Of a DNA stretch of 13,466 nt, positions 1 to 6,862 are shown in pieces. A program made the position numbers and the translations under genes. Position 1 is the stretch's first letter. Each line of letters starts with the position of its first letter. The notes beneath the pieces are model-generated. The model searched no databases, was not told where the DNA came from, and saw only the letters and a program-made list of their open reading frames with translations. The DNA is taken from positions 1-13,466 of the forward strand of contig CAJBSQ010000151.1 in NCBI GenBank assembly GCA_903958265.1, in the 5' to 3' direction. Source of the stretch: an uncultured Planctomycetaceae bacterium. GTDB lineage: Bacteria; Planctomycetota; Planctomycetia; Pirellulales; UBA1268.

Positions 1-61
1 CGATCGTCGAGGCGTCGAGGCCGATCCACTCCCTCAGCAGTTCGATGGCACCGTCAAGCAT
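1..61 (-). CDS. CheR-type chemoreceptor methyltransferase, N-terminal fragment (runs off window)
   Basis: Only the first 20 codons are in the window. They read from ATG at 61 and begin MLDGAIELLREWIGLD. The helix followed by an I-G-L-D motif resembles the start of the CheR N-terminal domain, which methylates glutamates on chemoreceptors using S-adenosylmethionine. The start overlaps the stop of the upstream cheW as TGATG, and a GAAGG ribosome-binding site (69-73) lies 7 nt upstream, inside cheW, so translation is probably coupled. The order MCP, CheW, CheR is that of wspA-wspB-wspC, where WspC is a CheR with C-terminal TPRs; whether TPRs are present here cannot be seen. The identification rests on a short stretch plus operon context and is moderately sure. 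Confidence 0.6.
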   Translation of the reverse strand, partial: MLDGAIELLREWIGLDASTI

Positions 62-528
62 CAGGGGGCCTTCGCGGCGGGTTCGGGGAACAGGCCGGTG
101 GAGATGTCGGAGGGCAGGAGCTGTTCGACGGCGATCAGCTGGATGGTGCGGCCGCCGATCCGGAGGATGTTCCCAAGAAAGGGGGTATCGTGGAAGTCGA
201 GCGAGGGCAGCGAGGCCTCCGCGTCCTCGGTGGAGCAGATCGAGATCACGTTCTCCGCCACCAGCCCGAGCCGCTGCGGTTCTCGTCCCGCCAGCAGCCA
301 TTCCACGACGATCACTCGAGTGCTCAGCCGTTCCGCCAGCGGTCCGGTGGCAAGCCGCTGCCCCAGGTCGACGAGCGGCACGAGCCGGCCACGGTACGTG
401 AAGATGCCACGGATGTAGGCGGGCGTGTGGGGGATCGGGCGGGCGGGAACGAGTGGCAAGACCTCGACCACCCGCCGCGATTCAATCGCGTAGGTCTGTC
501 CGGCGACGGTGAAGGTGAGGAGTTGCAT
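61..528 (-). CDS. CheW-like chemosensory adaptor, WspB type
   Basis: This is a 155-aa single CheW domain, the size usual for stand-alone adaptors. CheW proteins bridge chemoreceptors and the CheA-type kinase on the cytoplasmic side of the membrane. Visible hallmarks are the opening MQLLTFTVAGQTYAIE, the VVEVLPL segment near residues 20-26, the YIRGIFTYRGRLVPLVDL core near 38-55 (the strongly conserved G-x-x-x-x-R-G-x-x-x-P-x-x-D-L pattern), and a C-terminal IGGRTIQLIAVEQLLP. The EVLPLV segment and the position right after a WspA-like receptor favour WspB over the motility CheW. The frame stays open far upstream, but similarity begins only at this ATG (526-528). No strong Shine-Dalgarno site is seen ahead of it. 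The gene follows the MCP after a 140-bp leader and overlaps the next gene (cheR) by one base. Confidence 0.9.
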   Translation of the reverse strand: MQLLTFTVAGQTYAIESRRVVEVLPLVPARPIPHTPAYIRGIFTYRGRLVPLVDLGQRLATGPLAERLSTRVIVVEWLLAGREPQRLGLVAENVISICSTEDAEASLPSLDFHDTPFLGNILRIGGRTIQLIAVEQLLPSDISTGLFPEPAAKAP

Positions 529-648
529 GACGGAGAACCTGCCTGCGACGACGGTCGAACCTGCGGGGCGGAAACGTCCCGGCCGTGGAACCGGCGCGGT
601 CGATGGAACGATCCGCGGCGTGTCCGGGCCCCATGAAGGAGGGTCTGG

Positions 649-668
649 GCGCTCGTGACGGCGAGCGC
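649..668 (-). terminator. Stem-loop directly after the MCP stop codon
   Basis: Seven perfectly paired bases (649-655 with 662-668) enclose a 6-nt loop and abut the MCP stop codon at 669-671. No T-tract follows on the minus strand, so this is not a classic intrinsic terminator. It sits inside the presumed operon, between the MCP and cheW. It could be an mRNA-stability or processing element that sets receptor:adaptor ratios, or a chance GC-rich repeat. Confidence 0.3.
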
Positions 669-2675
669 TCAGATCGTGAAGCGGGAAACTTCCTCCTTGA
701 GGTCGCCCACGGCCTCGCGAAGGTGGACCGTGGCGCCATTGAAGTCGTTGAGTGAGGAGGCGGTGCGGGTGGCGCCCTCGGCGAGGCGGATCATCGCCTC
801 GCGGATCTGCTCGGCCCCCTGCGACTGGGCCCGCATGCCTTCGGTGACCTGGCCAAAGCGGCCCGAGATGCCCTGCACGGCCTCGATGATCTCGCCGAGC
901 TTCGCCGACACGTCGCCGATCTCGCGAACGCCCGTGCGGACCTGCTCCGCGAACTTGTCCATCTCCATCACGCCGGCCGACACGCTGTACTGCATCTCCT
1001 TGACCATTCGCTCGATGTCGAGCGAGGCCACGGCCGTCTGGTCGGCGAGGCGGCGGATCTCCCGGGCGACCACCAGGAAGCCGAGACCGTATTCGCCCGC
1101 CTTCTCGGCCTCGATCGCCGCGTTGATCGACAGCAGGTTGGTCTGGTCGGCCACCTTCGTGATCGTGGTCACCGCGAGGTTGATGTTGGCCGCCCGCTCG
1201 CTGATGACGGCGAGCTTCGAGCCGAACGAAGTGGTGCTCTCCGCCAGTTGCCGCATCGTGCCGTCCATGCCCCCGAGGCCCACGCGGCCGGCGGTCGCCA
1301 TCTTGCCCGTGTGCGAGGCCATGTCGTTGACCTCCGTCATCGTCCGCAGCAGTTCCTGGCTGGTGACCGAAATCTCCTTGACGGCGGCGACCGCCTGGCT
1401 GGTTGATGCGCCGTAGTCCGTGATCACCTGCTGCTGTTCGCTGGCCGTGGCCTGGATCGCGGTCGCCGTCGAGATCAGCGCGACCGACGAATGCTGGATG
1501 CGGCCGATCAGGCCACGCAGGTCGTTGGTCATCGTCTGGATCGCGCCCAGCAGGGCTCCCGTCTCGTCGTCGGCGGTGTCCCCGACGTCGGCCCGCAGGT
1601 CGCCGCCGGCGACCTGGTTGGCCACCGCCACCGCCGTGCGGATGGGCGTTGAGATCGAGCGGGCGACTGCCAGCGCGGCGGCCGTCACCCCCAGGATCGT
1701 GGCCAGCGACAGGCCGACCACCGCGAGCCGCTGAAAGCGCACCAGCCCGAAGGCCTCGGCGGCATCCTGCTTGACGACGAGTCCCCAGCGGAAGCTGGGG
1801 ACGTAGCACCAGGCCGCGGCGACCTCCATGCCCCGGTAGTCGGTGGCCTCACCGTAGCCGCGGTCGCCCGTGGCCGCCCGCTGCGTGGCGGTGGCCTGGG
1901 CCGAGGTCAGTGGAATCTTCATCCGGAACGCGGCGTTGGTGGCATGCCGCAGCGGCGTGGTGATCAGCACGGCGTTGCCGACGAGTTCACCGGCCACGAT
2001 CTCGCCGGTGTCACCCAGCCCCGTCAGGTCGGAGAGGATCCTCCAGACCCGCTGGGGACCGAGTGCGAGGGCGAGCACCCCCGTCACGCGTCCTTCATCA
2101 AGCACCGGGCAGGTGACGAATGCGAGCGGCGTCGCCGCCTTGCCGTAGGGCTGAAAGCCCGAGAGATCCGACTGCAGGAGCGTCCGGGCGCGGTCGAAGC
2201 CCGCCGCCAGTTCCGAGGAGACCAGGCTGCCGCTGGCGATCGACGATCCGCAGGGGATCGACTCGGCCAAGGAAAAAATCACGCGACCTTCTCCGTCGAG
2301 CAGCAGCAGGTCGGCGTAGTCGAACGCCTTGGCAACGTACGTGAAGTACTCGCGGAACTCAGCTCCGGCCTCGTGGAGGGCGTCCGTGCCGGGAACGGCG
2401 GCGAGTTTCCGAACGGCGAGGGTGAATGTCGGCCCGCGGGCGAAGGCGGCGCAGTCGCGGACCCGCTCGGATGCGTACGACTCCAGCTCGTTCGCCTTGC
2501 CGGCCGCGATCTGCACGAGGTTGTCGCGGACCGACTTTTCCAGGGCCGTGGCTGCGATCCGCGCCGTGATCGCAGTCACGATGGCGCACGGGATCAGCGC
2601 GATCACGAGGAACCAAAACAGCAACCGTCCCGCGATCGACCGGCGGAGCTTCGAGTTGCCTTCCACAACGCTCAT
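669..2675 (-). CDS. Methyl-accepting chemotaxis protein, WspA-like, with periplasmic Cache-type sensor
   Basis: This is a 668-aa transmembrane chemoreceptor. TM1 lies near residues 18-40, followed by a periplasmic sensor of about 270 residues that looks like a double Cache domain: YADLLLLDGEGRVIFSL near 120-136 and a second lobe ending GYGEATDYRGMEVAAAW and WGLVVKQDAAEAF near 273-309. TM2 is near 314-338, HAMP near 336-391, then the coiled-coil signalling domain. The hairpin tip around 508-547 reads ADQTNLLSINAAIEAEKAGE followed by VVAREIRRLADQT, and SAGVMEMDKF follows. These variants are typical of Wsp-type receptors that feed a CheA kinase controlling c-di-GMP or alternative outputs. ATG at 2675 was chosen because it overlaps the upstream stop as ATGA and has a strong GGGGAGG ribosome-binding site 7 nt upstream (2683-2689). 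An in-frame ATG at 2768 lies inside the preceding gene. The GRGF usually found near the tip is GLGF here. Confidence 0.95.
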   Translation of the reverse strand: MSVVEGNSKLRRSIAGRLLFWFLVIALIPCAIVTAITARIAATALEKSVRDNLVQIAAGKANELESYASERVRDCAAFARGPTFTLAVRKLAAVPGTDALHEAGAEFREYFTYVAKAFDYADLLLLDGEGRVIFSLAESIPCGSSIASGSLVSSELAAGFDRARTLLQSDLSGFQPYGKAATPLAFVTCPVLDEGRVTGVLALALGPQRVWRILSDLTGLGDTGEIVAGELVGNAVLITTPLRHATNAAFRMKIPLTSAQATATQRAATGDRGYGEATDYRGMEVAAAWCYVPSFRWGLVVKQDAAEAFGLVRFQRLAVVGLSLATILGVTAAALAVARSISTPIRTAVAVANQVAGGDLRADVGDTADDETGALLGAIQTMTNDLRGLIGRIQHSSVALISTATAIQATASEQQQVITDYGASTSQAVAAVKEISVTSQELLRTMTEVNDMASHTGKMATAGRVGLGGMDGTMRQLAESTTSFGSKLAVISERAANINLAVTTITKVADQTNLLSINAAIEAEKAGEYGLGFLVVAREIRRLADQTAVASLDIERMVKEMQYSVSAGVMEMDKFAEQVRTGVREIGDVSAKLGEIIEAVQGISGRFGQVTEGMRAQSQGAEQIREAMIRLAEGATRTASSLNDFNGATVHLREAVGDLKEEVSRFTI

Positions 2676-4066
2676 CGTGGGGCCTCCCCGTTCATGGCCG
2701 ACGTGCCGCCCGGCCTGCCCCACTGCCCGCCCCATGACCGTTGCAGGTCGGCCACGAAGGCCTCCCACTCCGGCCGCGATCGCGAGATCGGGAAGGGCAC
2801 GGGCCGCACCGCCGTGCGGCTCGTCCAGACGATGTCGAACTGGCCGTCGCTCCGCACCTGGCCAATGAAGACAGGTCGCCAGGTGTGCTGGGTTTCGGGG
2901 TCGATGGCGATGATGCCCTCAGGGGCGTTGAGGCTCTGATGCCGCATCGCATTGCGGACGGGCCGCACGTCGACCGTCTCGGCCTCGCGGACCGCCTGGG
3001 CCCAGAACTGGACGCTGTTCGAGGACGCCACGATCACGTCCGATGTGGTCCGGTCGCTGCCGTAGCGGGCCTTGAAGCCGCGGACGAACGCCAGGTTCTC
3101 CGGGCGGTCGATGCTCTGGAAGTAGTTCCACGCCGCGTAGTTCCCGGTCATGGCAGCCGCGGCCGGCATCCGCAGTTCGTTCTCGGCGACCGCAAAGGTG
3201 ACGATCGGCGTGTTCTCGGGAAGCATGCCGGCCGCCCGCACCGCCTGGGCGAAGGGCAGCGCCGAGTCGCCGACCACCGAGCTGAGGATCACGTCCGGCT
3301 TGGCAATCGCGATCCGCGTGGCGAGATCGTCGACATCGGTGCTGCCAAACGGAAGGTATTCTTCGCCCACGAGTTCCGCATCGAGTCCGGCGATCTGGTC
3401 GGCGGCGATCGCGTTGACACAATGCGGCCAGATGTAGTCGGAGCCCACCAGGAAGAATCGGCGAGCCTGCAGTGTGGACCGGCACCACTGCACGGCGGGC
3501 GTGATCTGCTGGTTGGGCGAGGCACCGGTGTAGATCACGTTGGGCGACTGCTCGAGTCCTTCGTAGGCCATCGGGTAGACGAGCAGATGGTCGTTCGCCT
3601 CCACCACGGGCAGCACGCTCTTGCGGGAGGCGCTCGTCCAGCATCCGAAGATCACGTTCACGCCGTGCTCCCGGATCAGCGCCTCCGCCTGGCGGGCGAA
3701 CGTCGGTCCGTCCGAAGCCCCGTCGGCGATCACCCAGCGGATGGGCCGGCCGAGCAGGCCACCCTGCCGATTGATCTCTTCGAGGGCCAGCACCTCCGCG
3801 TCGATCATCGACCGCTCGCTGACGGCCATCGGACCGGTCTGCGAGTGCAGCAAGCCCACGACGATCGGCCGCCGGTTGACCAGCAGGCGGTCGATGACGA
3901 ACCAGCTGCCGGCGAGCAGTGCGGCCAGTGCGGCGGCGGACAGCCAGCGGCGCAGGCTGTGCCGGGGACGGCTCACGGGCGGATGCAAACGCGTGGGCAT
4001 TTCGAAAACACCGCGAGGTCGGCCCGGGGCGGAAGCCCGCGGAGCCATCCTGCAATCTTTGTCCAT
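2672..4066 (-). CDS. UrtA/AmiC-like substrate-binding protein, membrane-anchored, coupled to the MCP
   Basis: This is a 464-aa protein of the periplasmic-binding-protein type-I fold, closest by eye to urea/amide ABC-transporter binding proteins (UrtA, AmiC/FmdD). Visible signatures are GLLHSQTGPMAVSE (71-84), ALEEINRQGGLLGR (94-107), IFGCWTSASRKSVLPVVEA (139-157), YPMAYEG (164-170) and YTGASPNQQITPAVQW (179-194). A basic stretch and one hydrophobic helix (41-62) suggest a signal anchor; no lipobox cysteine is seen. No permease or ATPase gene is nearby. Instead the stop overlaps the MCP start as ATGA, so a role as ligand-binding partner of that receptor is inferred. The start is uncertain. ATG 4066 has an AGGA 3 nt upstream; ATG 4048 and ATG 4000 are alternatives, and the last would give a more usual 442-aa protein starting MPTRL. 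The actual ligand is unknown. Confidence 0.88.
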   Translation of the reverse strand: MDKDCRMAPRASAPGRPRGVFEMPTRLHPPVSRPRHSLRRWLSAAALAALLAGSWFVIDRLLVNRRPIVVGLLHSQTGPMAVSERSMIDAEVLALEEINRQGGLLGRPIRWVIADGASDGPTFARQAEALIREHGVNVIFGCWTSASRKSVLPVVEANDHLLVYPMAYEGLEQSPNVIYTGASPNQQITPAVQWCRSTLQARRFFLVGSDYIWPHCVNAIAADQIAGLDAELVGEEYLPFGSTDVDDLATRIAIAKPDVILSSVVGDSALPFAQAVRAAGMLPENTPIVTFAVAENELRMPAAAAMTGNYAAWNYFQSIDRPENLAFVRGFKARYGSDRTTSDVIVASSNSVQFWAQAVREAETVDVRPVRNAMRHQSLNAPEGIIAIDPETQHTWRPVFIGQVRSDGQFDIVWTSRTAVRPVPFPISRSRPEWEAFVADLQRSWGGQWGRPGGTSAMNGEAPR

Positions 4067-4093
4067 CTTTCCTGACCGGGCGACGCGCCGGCG

Positions 4094-4109
4094 AAAAAAC
4101 TGGTTTTTT
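4094..4109. promoter_or_regulatory. A/T-rich palindrome upstream of the chemosensory operon
   Basis: The 16-bp palindrome AAAAAACTGGTTTTTT has 7-bp arms and a 2-bp centre. It lies 28 bp upstream of the binding-protein start at 4066, in the 254-bp region between that operon and the divergent sigma-54 activator gene. It is conspicuous in such GC-rich sequence. It could be an operator, a DNA-bending element or part of a promoter. No matching -10/-35 pair is clear on either strand around it. Confidence 0.35.
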
Positions 4110-4223
4110 TGGCAGAAATTACCCCGCTTTCAGGGGCAGGTGGGGGCGGACTCGACGGTACGACCCTCCCATTCAGCGTTTTTGATACGATCCCAACTGG
4201 TGGCCCCGGGCGCTGGAATGGGG

Positions 4224-4229
4224 TATATC
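4224..4229 (+). promoter_or_regulatory. Possible -10 hexamer (TATATC) for the sigma-54 activator gene
   Basis: TATATC, preceded by GGGG, stands out about 95 bp ahead of the ATG at 4321. No acceptable -35 hexamer lies 16-18 bp upstream (the positions read TGGCCC or similar), so this is a weak guess. Confidence 0.2.
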
Positions 4230-4320
4230 AACAGTACCGGCGGGTCTGACGCCCCCTCCGGTATTCGCCCACCCCGCATCGTCCGGTTGATCGCCCACGA
4301 TCCCCGAGGACGCCATTGGC

Positions 4321-5469
4321 ATGGAGTCGGTTGCAAGCACCCAACCCGGCAACGACGCCATTGAGCGGATCATCGGCATTTCGCCCTGGGCCGAGCAGGT
4401 GCGGCGGTCGATCGAACTCGTCGCCGTCCATCAATCGAGCGTGCTCATCCTCGGGCCGAGCGGCACTGGCAAGGAACTCATCGCCCGGGCGATTCACTCC
4501 TGTAGTTTGCGAAGCAAGAAGGCGTTTATCCCTGTCGACTGTGCGGTGACGACCGGCACCCTGTTTGCCAGCCACATGTTCGGCCATGTGAAGGGGTCGT
4601 TCACCGGAGCGACGTCCTCGACGCTGGGCTGCTTTCGGGCGGCGGAGGCGGGCACGATCTTCCTCGACGAGATCGGGGAGATGGAACTCGAACTCCAAGC
4701 CAAACTGCTACGAGTGCTCCAGCAGCGGGTCGTGGTGCCTGTGGGCAGCCACCAGGAAATCCCTGTCGACGTCCGAGTGCTCGCCGCCACCAACCGCGAT
4801 CTGGCGTCCGAGGTGCAGTACGGGCGGTTTCGCGAAGATCTCTTCTACCGACTCAACGTCGTGGCGATCCGCACCATTCCGCTCCGCGAGCGGATCGAGG
4901 ACGTGCCCGTGCTGGCCGCCCGCTACCTGGCTGAACTCTCAGCGCGGCACGGCATGCAGATGTGCACGCTGTCGACCGCGGCGGTCGACGTGCTGCAGCA
5001 ATACTCGTGGCCCGGAAATGTCCGTGAACTGGAGAACGTCCTCGAACGGGCGGTCATGTTCACGTCGGGTGACGAGATCGATCCCGACGCCCTGTCGGGC
5101 CTGATGGTCAGCGGTGGGCCCGGCGAGTCACCGGCCGAGGGCAGCCTGGCACAGATGACGCTGGCCACCACGCGAGGAATCGTCTCGCCCACTCCGCTGC
5201 CGGGCGTGTACCGCGTCGAACCCAAGATGACCAGCGGCCTGGCCGAGGCACCGGCCACCACCGGAGGGCAGGCGACTGCCGCGGAGTCTGGGGCGGGTGA
5301 GTCGTGGCCAACGCTCGCTGACGTGGAGCGACTGCACCTCGAGCGGACGCTCACGGCGACACTGCAAAACAAATCGCTCGCTGCCAAGATGCTCGGAATC
5401 GACCGGTCCGTGCTGCGGAGGAAACTCCAGCGATACGGCCTGGAAGAGCCTGACGCGGCAACCGACTGA
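4321..5469 (+). CDS. Sigma-54-dependent transcriptional activator (AAA+ plus Fis-type HTH, no receiver domain)
   Basis: This is a 382-aa bacterial enhancer-binding protein of PspF-like layout: the AAA+ domain starts almost at the N-terminus with no receiver, GAF or PAS domain. Such proteins hydrolyse ATP to open sigma-54 RNA polymerase promoters. Seen are Walker A GPSGTGKE (45-52), the sigma-54 contact loop GSFTGA (92-97; canonical GAFTGA), Walker B GTIFLDE (111-117), sensor I ATNRD (156-160), the arginine-finger segment GRFREDLFYRLN (168-179), sensor II WPGNVREL (230-237) and a Fis-type helix-turn-helix near 350-373. A Gly/Pro/Ala-rich linker of about 65 residues joins AAA+ to HTH. The usual ESELFGH is ASHMFGH. 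A GAGGA site 10 nt upstream (4306-4310) supports the ATG at 4321. It is transcribed away from the chemosensory operon and could regulate it; its target is unknown. Confidence 0.93.
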   Translation: MESVASTQPGNDAIERIIGISPWAEQVRRSIELVAVHQSSVLILGPSGTGKELIARAIHSCSLRSKKAFIPVDCAVTTGTLFASHMFGHVKGSFTGATSSTLGCFRAAEAGTIFLDEIGEMELELQAKLLRVLQQRVVVPVGSHQEIPVDVRVLAATNRDLASEVQYGRFREDLFYRLNVVAIRTIPLRERIEDVPVLAARYLAELSARHGMQMCTLSTAAVDVLQQYSWPGNVRELENVLERAVMFTSGDEIDPDALSGLMVSGGPGESPAEGSLAQMTLATTRGIVSPTPLPGVYRVEPKMTSGLAEAPATTGGQATAAESGAGESWPTLADVERLHLERTLTATLQNKSLAAKMLGIDRSVLRRKLQRYGLEEPDAATD

Positions 5470-5472
5470 CCG

Positions 5473-6324
5473 TCAGCCCGCTTTGGCACGGACGACGGCT
5501 GCGGCCTCTTCGTCGGGCACACGGAGCCGCAGCGTGGTCGACGGCGGCACCCGCCGTTCCTGGGAAAAACCTCTCGAGCCACCGGCAAGGAACTGCCGCA
5601 GGTGCCCGACCGGTCCGCTCTCAAACTCCAGCCGCAGCGTGTCGAGGACTTCCTTCCAGGGCAGGCCGCGTCGGTAGATCACGCGGTAGGCCGCCTTGAG
5701 TTCCGCGATGTCGTCGACGGAATGGCCGCTGCGGCGCAGCCCCACGATGTTGAGGCCGACGATGCAGCCGGTCTGCCCGTCCACGAGCATGTACGGCGGC
5801 ACGTCCTGCACGACGCGGGCATGGCCGCCGACCATCGCCAGCCGCCCGATGCGGCAGAACTGGTGGACGGCCACCGCACCCGATACGAACGCCCGATCTT
5901 CGACGGTCACGTGCCCGCCGAGCATGGCGCCGTTCGCGGAGATGCAGTTGCTGCCCACGACAACGTCATGGCCGAAGTGACCGCCTGCCATCACGTAGTT
6001 GTGATCGCCGATCATGGTGGCGGCATCCGGTTTCAGGGCCCGGTGAACGGTGACGTGCTCGCGAAACACGTTGTGGTCGCCGATCACGACCCGACCAACC
6101 TGCGCGGGCCGAGCCACATGCTGCGGTGCTCCGCCGATCACGGCATGCTCGCAGAACTCATTGTGGCATCCCGCGGCGACGCCCGATTTGATCACGGCTC
6201 CGCTGGCCACCGAGCAGAAATCTCCCAGCTGCACGTCGGGCTCGATGGTCGCGAAGGCCCCAATTTTTACGCCCACGCCGAGCCGGGCATCCGGACTCAC
6301 GACGGCCATCGGGTGGATGCTCAC
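5473..6324 (-). CDS. lpxA: Acyl-ACP--UDP-N-acetylglucosamine O-acyltransferase
   Basis: LpxA catalyses the first step of lipid A synthesis in the cytosol, moving a hydroxyacyl chain from acyl carrier protein to the 3-OH of UDP-GlcNAc. The 283-aa product (about 262 in E. coli) starts with hexapeptide repeats of a left-handed beta-helix from MSIHPMAVVSPDARLG. It has VFREHVTVHRAL (86-97), AGGHFGHDVVVGSN (113-126), where H119 aligns with the catalytic His125 of E. coli LpxA, and AVHQFCRIGRLAMVGGHARV (152-171), followed by a helical C-terminal domain ending in a short extra tail. The start is a GTG (6322-6324) with AAGG six nt upstream (6331-6334). The gene stands without lpxD, lpxB or fabZ in this window. 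Its stop lies 3 bp from the stop of the convergent sigma-54 activator, leaving no room for a separate terminator. Confidence 0.95.
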   Translation of the reverse strand: MSIHPMAVVSPDARLGVGVKIGAFATIEPDVQLGDFCSVASGAVIKSGVAAGCHNEFCEHAVIGGAPQHVARPAQVGRVVIGDHNVFREHVTVHRALKPDAATMIGDHNYVMAGGHFGHDVVVGSNCISANGAMLGGHVTVEDRAFVSGAVAVHQFCRIGRLAMVGGHARVVQDVPPYMLVDGQTGCIVGLNIVGLRRSGHSVDDIAELKAAYRVIYRRGLPWKEVLDTLRLEFESGPVGHLRQFLAGGSRGFSQERRVPPSTTLRLRVPDEEAAAVVRAKAG

Positions 6325-6364
6325 GGCGGGCCTTTCACTGGAGAACGGCGAGGTCGACCCGGGG

Positions 6365-6394
6365 GTTATCGGCTCCTCGCGAGGCCAGATTCAA
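6365..6394 (-). promoter_or_regulatory. Possible sigma-70-type promoter for lpxA
   Basis: On the minus strand, TTGAAT (6389-6394) and GATAAC (6365-6370) are separated by 18 bp. Each matches four of six consensus bases. The -10 lies about 40 bp upstream of the GTG start, giving a plausible short leader. This is inference from hexamers alone. Confidence 0.3.
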
Positions 6395-6487
6395 TGCCAA
6401 TTCCGCCGCGCAGGGAGATCTTTCCCGTTCTCGCCCGTCGACCCGGCCCGTTTCGTCCCCCAGTCTCCCCAGTCTGCGTCCGGCCCC

Positions 6488-6493
6488 TATACT
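6488..6493 (+). promoter_or_regulatory. Probable -10 element (TATACT) of the small TPR gene
   Basis: TATACT matches five of six bases of the -10 consensus and lies 53 bp ahead of the ATG at 6547. No good -35 hexamer precedes it. The -35 zone instead holds a perfect tandem of the 9-mer CCCCAGTCT (6458-6466 and 6467-6475), which could be a binding site or chance. Confidence 0.4.
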
Positions 6494-6546
6494 CGGGCCG
6501 ACGAAACCGCACTCAGACGCTGAGCCCTTTGACCACGGGAGACACG

Positions 6547-6858
6547 ATGGCATCACGCGAAGACCGCTATGCGGCCGCCGAGCAATGTAAAGATTCCGGC
6601 GATCTGGCGGGAGCCGTAGCCATGCTCGAGGCGGTTGTGGCCGACGAGCCTGAGTATGCTCTCGCCCATTCCGCACTGGCAGCCTGGTGCACGCGGCTCG
6701 AGCGGCACCAGGAGGCCGTGCGGCACGCCCGCCGCGTGGTCGAACTGGAGCCGCGGGATCCCTTCAGTTACACGGCCCTGAGCGTCGCCTGCATGCGGGC
6801 TGGCCTGATACCCGAGGCGGAAGACGCGCTCGCCCGCTCGCGGACGCTCCAGGGCTGA
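6547..6858 (+). CDS. Small tetratricopeptide-repeat protein
   Basis: This is a 103-aa, apparently soluble protein made almost wholly of TPR helices. One unit covers about residues 6-36 (YAAAEQCKDSGDLAGAVAML), a second about 40-70 (AHSALAAWCTRLERHQEAVR), and a third, shorter unit closes the protein (AYxAL-like YTALSVACMRAGLIPEAEDA). TPR units form a superhelical scaffold for protein-protein contacts, and no catalytic motif is present. The ATG at 6547 is preceded by GGGAG five nt upstream. No signal peptide or membrane segment is visible, so it is probably cytoplasmic. It is divergent from lpxA and convergent with the giant TPR gene. Its partner and pathway cannot be read from the sequence. Confidence 0.85.
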   Translation: MASREDRYAAAEQCKDSGDLAGAVAMLEAVVADEPEYALAHSALAAWCTRLERHQEAVRHARRVVELEPRDPFSYTALSVACMRAGLIPEAEDALARSRTLQG

Positions 6859-6862
6859 CGCA

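Noticed and set aside
529..1809. Upstream extension of the cheW reading frame into the MCP gene (a 582-residue open frame)
   Set aside because: The added part is out of frame with the MCP, low-complexity (Arg/Gly/Asp-rich), and CheW similarity starts at the internal ATG at 528.
2672..4066. Calling the binding protein UrtA of a urea transporter
   Set aside because: No urtB-E or urease genes are present, the protein is coupled to an MCP, and the family also covers amide and other small-compound binders, so the specific name is not supported.
2741..4075. Long plus-strand open frame of 444 codons opposite the substrate-binding protein gene
   Set aside because: It is antisense to a gene with clear family motifs, its product is His/Arg/Gly-rich without a recognisable domain, and high GC produces such shadows.
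4318..4337. TGGCATG...TTGCA resembling a sigma-54 -24/-12 promoter at the activator gene start
   Set aside because: The GG and GC cores are 13 bp apart instead of the required 10, and the match overlaps the ATG and first codons.
5602..6546. Extension of the small TPR frame upstream across lpxA (418 codons)
   Set aside because: It is antisense to lpxA and without domain similarity. The TPR part starts at ATG 6547, which has its own GGGAG ribosome-binding site.
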